NCBI GenBank assembly: GCA_021163225.1
Contig: JAGGXE010000009.1
Coordinates: 1 to 38,051, forward strand
Direction: 5' to 3'
Source of the DNA: Candidatus Micrarchaeota archaeon
GTDB lineage: Archaea > Micrarchaeota > Micrarchaeia > Anstonellales > JAGGXE01
Length of the DNA stretch: 38,051 nt
Of this stretch, positions 14,969 through 21,886 are shown in pieces. The notes under the pieces were generated by a model. It ran no database searches and was not told where the DNA came from. It saw only the letters and a program-made list of their open reading frames with translations. The stretch's first letter is position 1; each line of letters starts with the position of its first letter. The translations under genes and the position numbers were made by a program.

Positions 14969-15919
14969 ATGGTCAAACCAGGACACGCGCCATCAAACAC
15001 TATTAAACCTTCTAAAACTCACGAAACAAAAAAAGACCCGCTTCCCGACTTCATATCTCGGGAACGTGAGGTATTCTTCAACGAGTTTTTACACCTAAAA
15101 CCACTCACCTCACAACACCTGTTTAGGTTGGGGATGGAAGGAGTTGAGAGGAACAAGGCAAAGAACGGTCTGGACAGATTCTCAGGTGGATACCTTGCTA
15201 TATTAAAGAACATGCAACTGAAAAGCCATAACCTATTAAGCCACAGTGTCCGCGTAGCCTTGAACGTAGAGTACGCTGAGATAATGGTAGACGGTAACCC
15301 ATCAGGTGCCTTTTACTCAGGACTACTACATGATATCGGTAAGATAACCTGTACCAATCAAGCATGGTTTACAGACGAGAACCTTCCCATTGATGATAAG
15401 GCGTTCAAGGAGATTAAGGGACACGCCTTAAAGGGGTTTGAGATACTGAGTTCCCAAGACTACCTGTTTGTCGGTATGATCGCCGGGACCCATCACCTAC
15501 TCAGATCTGAAAACCCCTACGGTATAAACCCCATGGAAGCGGTCGTGAGGTTCTCCTCAATCCCCGAGATTACTCTAAGGATGAAGGATATACCTAACAT
15601 TGAATCCTTCATACAGGATGTTGTTGACGCCTCTGCTCTCATTGAGATCGCGGATGTTGTGGATGCTGCATTATCAAGGGAGAGACCTAAAGGTAGGGGT
15701 GATCTCTATCAACGACTGACCAAGATGATGCCTACCAGGATAAACCGGATATTAAGGATACTCTGTAGTCCCTGGAACATCTTATTCTACAGGTTTGATA
15801 GATGGTTGGAAGAAATAAAACATGTTCTCAACAACTCAGCACTTAGAGGATATGTAGAACGACAGTATCCTTGGATCCCGCACGATGTTACTTTTGCGGA
15901 AGATCATCTGAAACAATAA
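14969..15919 (+). CDS. HD-GYP-like phosphohydrolase
   Basis: A 316-residue soluble protein. A variable N-terminal ~85 residues is followed by an HD domain with the HD-GYP layout: 'LLSHSVRVA' (H92, R95), 'GLLHDIGK' (H121, D122, K125), 'KGHALKGFEIL' (H152), 'AGTHHLLRSENPYG' (H175, H176) and 'IEIADVVDAALSRERPKGRG' (D229). HD-GYP enzymes hydrolyse cyclic di-GMP or related cyclic dinucleotides, using the HHExxDGxGYP signature. Here HH and an NPYG ending are kept, but the E, D and first G positions differ, so substrate range is uncertain. Arg codons are mostly AGG/AGA, as in the ATPase gene at 5.4-6.6 kb. A TATA-like GTTTAAAAAC is centred about 28 bp before the ATG, so the transcript is probably leaderless. 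Confidence 0.75.
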   Translation: MVKPGHAPSNTIKPSKTHETKKDPLPDFISREREVFFNEFLHLKPLTSQHLFRLGMEGVERNKAKNGLDRFSGGYLAILKNMQLKSHNLLSHSVRVALNVEYAEIMVDGNPSGAFYSGLLHDIGKITCTNQAWFTDENLPIDDKAFKEIKGHALKGFEILSSQDYLFVGMIAGTHHLLRSENPYGINPMEAVVRFSSIPEITLRMKDIPNIESFIQDVVDASALIEIADVVDAALSRERPKGRGDLYQRLTKMMPTRINRILRILCSPWNILFYRFDRWLEEIKHVLNNSALRGYVERQYPWIPHDVTFAEDHLKQ

Positions 15920-16271
15920 TCTTTGTATTGTTTAGTTCTTTGATTGATACGAAGGTTAGATGGGTTTGAGGAATGGATTGGTTTAAATGATGGATAATTT
16001 GTAGCGTGTTTATCTGTCAGGTTCACGGTTTTTCAATATTTAAACGTGAAATATCAATAAAACTTAATTCTAGGCGATACACCTGAAAAGAGTAGTAGTT
16101 ATAGAAGAGATTACGTGTGAAAAATAAGATTTTCTAAGAATGTGGTCAATATTAAGTATTTGTTCAGTCTCCTTATTTAAGAAGATCATCTTAGGACTTA
16201 TTCACAATCATAAAGAAACGGTAAGTTTAGGAAGTTTTAAAAATACCACTCTTAAATAAATATCTTGTAGT
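15920..16271. other. 350-bp AT-rich intergenic region
   Basis: No open reading frame of credible length and no repeat was found. It ends in the tRNA promoter (TTTTAAAAATA at 16235-16245). The rest is AT-rich with several short TTTAAA-type motifs and nothing I recognise. Confidence 0.5.
16235..16245 (+). promoter_or_regulatory. TATA box of tRNA-Met/tRNA-Val
   Basis: TTTTAAAAATA is centred about 32 bp upstream of the mature tRNA-Met 5' end, leaving a short 5' leader. It probably drives both tRNA genes, which are only 5 bp apart. Confidence 0.5.
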
Positions 16272-16441
16272 GCCGAGGTGGCTCAGTTGGTAGAGCGCCA
16301 GACTCATAGGCACAGCCTTATGAGTGGTGAGGTTACCGATGATCCTAGAAAGGTGGCGCTCGGACATCTGGAGGTCGCGGGTTCGAATGTGAGATAAAGA
16401 CCTTCAATCTGTCGGGGCCACCGACAATCCCGCCCTCGGCA
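16272..16441 (+). tRNA. Elongator tRNA-Met (CAU) with two introns
   Basis: The exons give a complete 73-nt tRNA: acceptor GCCGAGG/CCTCGGC, D arm GCTC-GAGC, anticodon stem CCAGA/TCTGG with loop CTCATA+A (anticodon CAT at 16305-16307), T stem GCGGG/CCCGC, discriminator A at 16441; no CCA is encoded. Two insertions interrupt it. Intron 1, 16309-16365 (57 nt), sits at the canonical position 37/38; its 5' part can pair with the anticodon loop (CTCATAGGC with GCCTTATGAG). Intron 2, about 16388-16427 (40 nt), sits in the T loop; an AAT repeat at its edges leaves the exact site ambiguous by up to 3 nt. Intron 2 contains a GTCGG/CCGAC hairpin. Both would need the archaeal splicing endonuclease. The non-initiator features and acceptor stem match archaeal elongator tRNA-Met rather than initiator. 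Confidence 0.88.
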
Positions 16442-16446
16442 CTACC

Positions 16447-16519
<73 letters not shown>

Positions 16520-16589
16520 TTAACGCTTTGGAAACAGAGTTCGTTTTGAGACGGAAAGTTTAAATACTCATTTTAACACAATTTACTAC

Positions 16590-17759
16590 ATGAAATATAA
16601 GATGCGTAGGAAGGGTCTCCGTAGGGGTCTTAAGAAGGCGGTTTTACTGGGAACTGCAATATTGGGACTTGCGTATCCATCTGCTGTTGGTGCTGCGGAT
16701 AACACATCGTTCCAGAGGATGAAAAAGGATGACCCGAAGATTGAACGTTTGGAATACTCTTTATCCTCTGTAATCGATGACATGGATATTGTACACAGCA
16801 TTATTGAGGTTTGCGACCCGTCAACCGATGTATGGGGTATAGTATTCCCTGAATATGATACACCTGATTTAACGGTTCAATTTCTGAGTGCTTCGTTACC
16901 CCGCGGGATAGAGGTGTACCGTTTCGACAATCCTTTTAAAAAAGAGGATGACGGTACTCCCTATGCATGGGTTTGCGTGTACTCACCTAACAAGGTCGGT
17001 TCAGAAGTTTTGAGAGGCCTTATTCCAAGGGTCAACAGCTTAGAAGAACGGATCGAAAAATCTCACGATAAACATAAGGTCCTTTTACAGACCCTGCTCT
17101 TGAATGCGAAGGCGGACGTTTTTAGAGGCATAAACATGCTCAAGAACGGTGACCCTAAACATGTGAGTTTACTCTGTGCACAAGCATTAACGACAATAAA
17201 ATATTTGGAGTGGTACTTTGCAAAATATCGTTCCGTTCCTAGATTCTCTATTTCACAAGTCAGGTTCTCAACAACAGTCCTAAACAACACCTATTCGTAC
17301 GCAGACGCGTACTTCGATTTCGGGAGTGTTGATGCAGGTATCGGGGTTGAATGGACTGACGGTCCTGAGAAACCGCGCGAGTTCGGAGGTAGGGTAACCA
17401 TATCTTATGATTTGACTGAGCATTGGTCGTTTGCAACGTCTGCGATAATAGACCCTGAACGTTTTTCATTCAAACGTCTTGACCTTGACGTTTACTACTA
17501 CGCATTTGACCAAAGTTCTTACCTTAAGTTTTCATATTTACGGTTCGGTATTATGTATCACAACCTACCCACAGAAGTGATACATGCTCGGATAGGGTAT
17601 ATGTTCCGTCCCAGTCATAACTGGGCATGGTTCCTTACCCTTTACAACACCGATGACCCTAACGGTCCCTCTACAGATAATCCTGATACTGAGAAACTGG
17701 AATACCATTGGAAATTGGGTGTTGGAGTGATTTACTATTTCGGCAGCGGCGATGAATAG
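16590..17759 (+). CDS. Secreted beta-strand-rich protein, possible beta-barrel
   Basis: A 389-residue exported protein with a strongly basic N-region, a hydrophobic core and a likely signal peptidase site after 'AVGA' (about residue 35). The middle (about 40-205) is mixed alpha/beta. From about residue 220 to the end the sequence alternates polar and hydrophobic/aromatic residues in successive strands ('GGRVTISYDLTEHWSFATSAI', 'RLDLDVYYYAF', 'YLKFSYLRFGIMYHNL', 'VIHARIGYMF', 'NWAWFLTLYNT', 'EYHWKLGVGVIYYF'). The last strand ends in aromatic residues, the pattern of bacterial outer-membrane barrels. Proven barrels are exceptional in archaea, so a soluble beta-sandwich is also possible. A TATA-like GTTTAAATAC is centred 27 bp before the ATG. 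It is convergent with the NlpC-like lipoprotein gene, 7 bp away. Confidence 0.65.
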   Translation: MKYKMRRKGLRRGLKKAVLLGTAILGLAYPSAVGAADNTSFQRMKKDDPKIERLEYSLSSVIDDMDIVHSIIEVCDPSTDVWGIVFPEYDTPDLTVQFLSASLPRGIEVYRFDNPFKKEDDGTPYAWVCVYSPNKVGSEVLRGLIPRVNSLEERIEKSHDKHKVLLQTLLLNAKADVFRGINMLKNGDPKHVSLLCAQALTTIKYLEWYFAKYRSVPRFSISQVRFSTTVLNNTYSYADAYFDFGSVDAGIGVEWTDGPEKPREFGGRVTISYDLTEHWSFATSAIIDPERFSFKRLDLDVYYYAFDQSSYLKFSYLRFGIMYHNLPTEVIHARIGYMFRPSHNWAWFLTLYNTDDPNGPSTDNPDTEKLEYHWKLGVGVIYYFGSGDE

Positions 17760-17766
17760 TTTTTAT

Positions 17767-18942
17767 TCATCTTTTTCTGTAGACAAATAGTACTCCGGAA
17801 TCTTTCATGAACAGGTTCAGAGGAACCAATCTGTACCCGTCAGCCGTAGCATTCAGGATCTGCCAACCGTTCTCTTTGACAACTATGCCCCAGTGCGACC
17901 CTGAGGAGTACGGGCTGTCATCGGTGAGCACGATGTCCCCTTCCTTCAACCTGCCATCTATCGTTTCCTCCGTAAACGCACCGGTCTGTTTATATCCGAA
18001 CCTTGAGAGTTTGACCTGGATACTGTTGCTCGATGGATACCACCAGTTTTTGTAAACGTTCTTCAAACCGCCAAAGAACTGTCGGATATTTCTCTTACTG
18101 AGTGTTAGGACCCGTTCAGGTGTGATGTATTCGTTTAACCTTTGTGCCTTTTCGTTGCCCTTGGATAACGTGCGTTTGAAAGCCGTCAGTTTCTTTTTGT
18201 ATTCATCTATGAGCAGGTCACCGTCTACCCCTTTTTTGACGGACACCTCGTACGTCCATTCAAATGTTAGCACGTACATCGCCTCCATCAATTCGGTGTA
18301 ACTGTCAAATTTTAGACCCAGGTCTTCCAGGATCAGTATCCTGATGACCGCATCATAACAATCGTTGTACCACTTCTTGTATCCGCCGTGAAGCGGAAAC
18401 ACACCTATCTCTTCGATCGCTCTGACCATCATACCAAGCGCGCTGTTATCCTGACGTGTATACAGATTACCAATATCCGTGTCCATAGAGGTAACTAAAG
18501 ATATTGCTTGATTACGTATGCTTTTCCCATCAATACACTTCTCTCCTATAAGGATCTTATCAGGAATGAAAAGTAAAAATTCGTTGATGTCAGCATCCTT
18601 TTCCTGCGCATTCTTGACACCGGCATAAACCACGTAGTATCCTATACTTCTTCCAGCGATTCTGTACACTGCCACTATCTTTGGCAGGACGTTTTCTTCG
18701 AATTCTATGTACGGTTTACCTGCATTGATCCAGACATTCTTCCAATCACGTTCAGCGATTTCGTACATGTTATCGATTCTTTGAGCTGACGCGTGCACGA
18801 TTTCTACTTCTTTGTAAGACCTGCTTGTTAACGGAACACATCCTTCAAAAGCCAACGCGACGGCTAAAGAATACGCTAACATTCGTTTCATAGACCCTTT
18901 GCCCTGTCTCTTTGCATTTTCTCGCTTTTTATGTTTTATCAT
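17767..18942 (-). CDS. Lipoprotein with NlpC/P60-like (papain-fold) domain
   Basis: A 391-residue protein. After 17 mostly basic residues comes a lipoprotein signal peptide, 'MLAYSLAVALAFEGC', with the lipid-accepting Cys at 35. The C-terminal half has a cysteine-peptidase/amidase arrangement: C195 in 'YNDCYDAVIRIL', then 'LKEGDIVLTDD...SGSHWGIVV' with H350, then 'ILNATADG' with N364. This Cys-His-polar order and the 'GDIVL...HWGIV' strand pair are typical of NlpC/P60 and YiiX-like enzymes that cleave peptide or amide bonds in cell-wall-type polymers. The substrate in an archaeon without peptidoglycan is unclear. The upstream TAATATTTAAG (about 18957-18967) fits a leaderless start at 18942; an internal Met at residue 18 would give a shorter N-region. 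Confidence 0.7.
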   Translation of the reverse strand: MIKHKKRENAKRQGKGSMKRMLAYSLAVALAFEGCVPLTSRSYKEVEIVHASAQRIDNMYEIAERDWKNVWINAGKPYIEFEENVLPKIVAVYRIAGRSIGYYVVYAGVKNAQEKDADINEFLLFIPDKILIGEKCIDGKSIRNQAISLVTSMDTDIGNLYTRQDNSALGMMVRAIEEIGVFPLHGGYKKWYNDCYDAVIRILILEDLGLKFDSYTELMEAMYVLTFEWTYEVSVKKGVDGDLLIDEYKKKLTAFKRTLSKGNEKAQRLNEYITPERVLTLSKRNIRQFFGGLKNVYKNWWYPSSNSIQVKLSRFGYKQTGAFTEETIDGRLKEGDIVLTDDSPYSSGSHWGIVVKENGWQILNATADGYRLVPLNLFMKDSGVLFVYRKR

Positions 18943-19073
18943 GTTTTCACACCATTAATAATATTTAAGAAGATGTTTAAAAACGTTCTGTTGTACGCAG
19001 AAACGTCGAGGATTAACATAAACACGGCTTATTCCCTTTTCAACTGGGAAATAAGTTTAAGTTAAGAACAGTA

Positions 19074-19096
19074 CAAAAATAAAAAAAGAAAAAAAT
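19074..19096 (-). terminator. Oligo-T terminator of dnaG
   Basis: The minus strand reads two T-runs (TTTTTTTCTTTTTTT and ATTTTT) directly after the dnaG stop codon. This is the normal archaeal intrinsic terminator. A CTTATTCCC/GGGAAATAAG near-inverted repeat lies just beyond (19028-19054). Confidence 0.65.
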
Positions 19097-19099
19097 CTT

Positions 19100-20314
19100 C
19101 TATTCTTTTGTGTATATCTTCACTGATTCGGGTTTCTTAAAGACATTACCCAATTTTAGACCTACGAGATACATGATACCTTTAGATTCTGCAAGGTCAA
19201 CCAAACGCTGCGTCACTATACCGTCAAAAACGACCACACCGACATTCTCCTCTTTTTCTAAGGTTTTTATCACGTTTCTTACCGGTATTTCAGCAATAAG
19301 CTTCTCCTTTTTATCGTAGACCTTGGCCTTCAACGTATTCTCCAGCTCTTTGAGCTCCTCTATATACTTCTTTGGAACGGTAGTCTTCTGCGTTGTTGGT
19401 TTTTCGACACTTTTTTCTTTGAGTTTACCCCCTTTCTTCGTTTCTTTTACCTGTCTCTTAGAAATCCGTCTTTTCGGTTCCGGTTCTTCGTGTTCGTGCT
19501 GTTCTACAGGTACTTTGTTTCTCAGTGCTTTGATTATCTCTTTTCTTGTCAGTTCTTCAACCTCTTTACCGGGTGGTGCCCTCGCCACAAAATCGATATC
19601 TGCAACCCGTTTAAGTTGGCTCAGTATTATGTCCCCGCCTCTATCTCCGTCCAAGAACACGGTGGTCTCTTTTTTCTTCGTGAGCTCTATAATCGTCGGA
19701 CTGATCTCTGTAACGCCGCCGATCGCTATAACATTTTTTATATCGTTTTTCAGCAGATTAAGCACATCTGCTCTGCCTTCTACCAGTATTATGGAATCCG
19801 AGGAATCGATACCCGGTCCTGCAGGAAGTTTATCTTCTCCGTATTCCACTATCTCTGCTTTCTTCACTTCACCTCTCACAAGTTCGGAGATTTCCCTACT
19901 CTCAGGAAGCTCGGATTCTATCATATGTTTAAGCAGTTCTTTGGCGCGCTCAACGATCCGTTTACGTTTCTCGTTTCTTGTATCCTCGACCTTTGTTACC
20001 TTTATATGCGCTTCGCACGGCCCGACTCTATCAACCGTTTCTAATGCCGCTCCCAGGATACACGTTTCCACCATGTCCAAACTGCTGGGCATTTTTATAG
20101 TTCCCTTTGTTTTGTTACCTACAGTAGTCAGTTCGACTTCTATACGACCTATCCTACCGTTCTTTTGCAGTTCCCTGAGGTCTAATTCATCGCCGAGTAG
20201 TCCTTCCGTCTGTCCGAATATGGCACCCACTACATCTGGTTTTTCTACAATACCGTTTATCTCTATGTCAGCATAAACAATATACTTTAACGAATCGATG
20301 TATGTTTTACCCAT
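19100..20314 (-). CDS. dnaG: Archaeal DnaG-type primase (Toprim)
   Basis: About 404 residues from ATG 20314, chosen because an AGAGG sequence lies 8 nt upstream; a GTG at 20323 would add M-I-D. The protein starts 'MGKTYIDSLKYIVYADIEINGIVEKPDVVGAIFG', typical of archaeal DnaG. The Toprim domain has 'IILVEGRADVLNLL' (Glu about 179) and 'FLDGDRGGD' (Asp about 222 and 224), the metal-binding residues. A Lys-rich linker precedes a conserved C-terminal region. Archaeal DnaG lacks the bacterial zinc and helicase-binding domains; it has been shown to synthesise primers in vitro and is a stable component of the exosome. The DUF167 gene ends 17-26 bp upstream on the same strand, so they are probably co-transcribed. 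Confidence 0.95.
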   Translation of the reverse strand: MGKTYIDSLKYIVYADIEINGIVEKPDVVGAIFGQTEGLLGDELDLRELQKNGRIGRIEVELTTVGNKTKGTIKMPSSLDMVETCILGAALETVDRVGPCEAHIKVTKVEDTRNEKRKRIVERAKELLKHMIESELPESREISELVRGEVKKAEIVEYGEDKLPAGPGIDSSDSIILVEGRADVLNLLKNDIKNVIAIGGVTEISPTIIELTKKKETTVFLDGDRGGDIILSQLKRVADIDFVARAPPGKEVEELTRKEIIKALRNKVPVEQHEHEEPEPKRRISKRQVKETKKGGKLKEKSVEKPTTQKTTVPKKYIEELKELENTLKAKVYDKKEKLIAEIPVRNVIKTLEKEENVGVVVFDGIVTQRLVDLAESKGIMYLVGLKLGNVFKKPESVKIYTKE

Positions 20315-20340
20315 ATCTATCACCTCTCTGAACAGTGTTT

Positions 20341-20583
20341 TTACATTTTCAACAGTTTTTCTAGTTCTTCAGTTTTCCCTTCGATCAGGACTTTTTTGAG
20401 ACGTGACTTCGCGCCTCTGATAATTGTCGCTTTTACATTGAATCTCCTTTCTATCATTTTTATGACCTGCAGATTAGCTTTCCCTTTAGAAGGAGGTTGA
20501 GTAACATGAATTATGAGTTTACCACCTTCAACCTGTAATTTGTCGTCTTTTGCATTCGGTATCACTTTAACATCGAGTATCAT
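20341..20583 (-). CDS. DUF167/YggU family protein
   Basis: An 80-residue protein of the UPF0235 family. Signature parts are 'VKVIPNAKDDKL', 'LIIHVTQPPSKGKAN' and 'ATIIRGAKSRLKKVLIEG'. The family is widespread in bacteria, archaea and eukaryotes; its molecular function is not established. It lies immediately upstream of dnaG on the same strand. Confidence 0.9.
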   Translation of the reverse strand: MILDVKVIPNAKDDKLQVEGGKLIIHVTQPPSKGKANLQVIKMIERRFNVKATIIRGAKSRLKKVLIEGKTEELEKLLKM

Positions 20584-20612
20584 TTAGATCACTTGATCGA
20601 AGGGAAGAGATA

Positions 20613-20694
20613 AAGGTGTGCCGTGCATTGTTGACCACACCTTCATTGCAGGAAACAGTCCGACTCGGGCGGCCATCCATGCACAGCAGTTATT
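20613..20694. ncRNA. Structured intergenic element, candidate small RNA
   Basis: In the 160-bp gap between divergent genes a GC-richer island holds several complementary segments: AAGGTGTG (20613-20620) with CACACCTT (20636-20643); GTGCAT (20623-20628) with ATGCAC (20679-20684); and GTCCG-ACT-CGGGC inside. On the plus strand the outer stem is followed directly by an ACA-containing sequence, which resembles an H/ACA guide RNA hairpin. The pairings partly compete, and the coding strand is uncertain. Weak evidence. Confidence 0.25.
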
Positions 20695-20743
20695 ATATTG
20701 TCAAAATTATTATTTAAAAGCTTTGCTTTCAATATGAAACAAT

Positions 20744-21112
20744 ATGAATGATGACCTTCTCCACATGGTAACACATTTTTATCCGATCCGGCTCATCGCG
20801 TTCAGACGAAACTTTGTCGAGATGGAGATCGTGGTGAGCAATAAAGGTAACGAAGCTTACTGGGTAGAAACGGACATTGAGGTACCCTCTGCAATCTCTC
20901 TGGCACCGGATAGACATATCTCTAGAGGTAGAGCACGTATAGGTATTGTTTTTCCAAACGGTATTATAAGTAAGCGTATAAAGATATACGGTACTCCTGG
21001 GTCCTACCCTGACCAGTACCCTATCAAGATGACGTTTTACGGATACAATTCCAAAGGCGTGATTTCTGTGCGTACAGAGAAGAAAGCATTTTTACGTTGC
21101 GAAAGGTTATGA
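20744..21112 (+). CDS. Unrecognised small protein with beta-sandwich pattern
   Basis: A 122-residue soluble protein, no signal peptide or membrane span. The sequence 'NFVEMEIVVSNKGNEAYWVETDIEVPSAISLAP' and 'YPIKMTFYGYNSKGVISVRTEKKAFLRC' has the strand periodicity of an immunoglobulin-like/CARDB-type or arrestin-like fold. It is convergent with, and abuts, the HD gene (no gap). Function unknown; possibly an archaeal-specific conserved protein. Confidence 0.65.
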   Translation: MNDDLLHMVTHFYPIRLIAFRRNFVEMEIVVSNKGNEAYWVETDIEVPSAISLAPDRHISRGRARIGIVFPNGIISKRIKIYGTPGSYPDQYPIKMTFYGYNSKGVISVRTEKKAFLRCERL

Positions 21113-21871
21113 TCAGGTTGATAAGATTTTGGTTTTCTTGTCATCTATTTTAACGATTATTCTCACATGACCGTGTAACAGGGAGTCCCGGATACGTTTA
21201 AGTAACAGTTCATCTATCTGGAACACACCTGCCGGATTAGTCATTTTTACGGTTATGTCTACTACCTTGTCCTTGCACCTACTCTTTGCTATTGAAACCT
21301 CTTCTATCGAGTCTGCAGATTCAGAATGAATACTGAACCTACCTCTTATGATAGGTATACGGGACCTGCCCTTTGTCATGTCCAACGCATCCCCTATTTT
21401 AACACAACTGGCTTCTAATGTGATTGCTTTAAGCGATTCGTGCGCAACGATACAATGCATAACCTCTGTTTTTATTCGTGTTTTCTTGGATGGGGAATAG
21501 TGCGGACTGAGGACACGGTCGATTATGTCTTCGGCCAATATCGCACTCCACGCCTCATGATTCGACCTGTGAACCGCATTCCCTATATCGTGAAGCAATG
21601 AGGATATGTAAACTATAACTTTACCGTCTTCCTCTGTCAATCCGGATTGTTTGCACCAGTTCCATCGATAATGTTCGGCATACGGAAGGGTTAATTCGTA
21701 AAGTTTCAATGCATGTTTAGCAACGATCCGTGCGTGCACCGGTCCGTGGTCATTGTATGCCAACCGTGTCATAGTCATTACGTTAGCCATTCTCCACAAT
21801 GTCTTGAGTTCTCTATCTTTTTCAATATCTGAACGTATTACATCGATCATTTTTTCCATACTATCACGCAT
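21113..21871 (-). CDS. Archaeal HD-domain phosphohydrolase
   Basis: About 252 residues from ATG 21871; a TTG at 21877 or a later ATG at 21859 are alternatives. HD motifs: 'YNDHGPVHARIVAKHALKLY' (His pairs), 'SSLLHDIGNAVHRSNHE' (HD), 'HCIVAHESL' (His), and 'CVKIGDALDMTKGR' (Asp). A C-terminal beta-rich part follows. This is the conserved archaeal HD family of uncharacterised metal-dependent phosphohydrolases. It begins within 16 bp of the ABCE1 stop on the same strand, so it is probably co-transcribed with the ribosome-recycling ATPase gene, hinting at a nucleotide- or RNA-related role. It is not of the HD-GYP type seen at 15 kb. Confidence 0.8.
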   Translation of the reverse strand: MRDSMEKMIDVIRSDIEKDRELKTLWRMANVMTMTRLAYNDHGPVHARIVAKHALKLYELTLPYAEHYRWNWCKQSGLTEEDGKVIVYISSLLHDIGNAVHRSNHEAWSAILAEDIIDRVLSPHYSPSKKTRIKTEVMHCIVAHESLKAITLEASCVKIGDALDMTKGRSRIPIIRGRFSIHSESADSIEEVSIAKSRCKDKVVDITVKMTNPAGVFQIDELLLKRIRDSLLHGHVRIIVKIDDKKTKILST

Positions 21872-21886
21872 CCCCAAATCAACTTG

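Noticed and set aside
16388-16427. T-loop insertion of tRNA-Met as a sequencing or assembly error
   Set aside because: The insertion is 40 nt with a hairpin and excision gives perfect T-stem pairing; an intron explains it better, though confirmation by reads is desirable.
19323-20276. 317-codon plus-strand frame opposite dnaG
   Set aside because: It is a low-complexity Ser/Thr/Phe-rich mirror of the dnaG codons; dnaG is unmistakable on the other strand.
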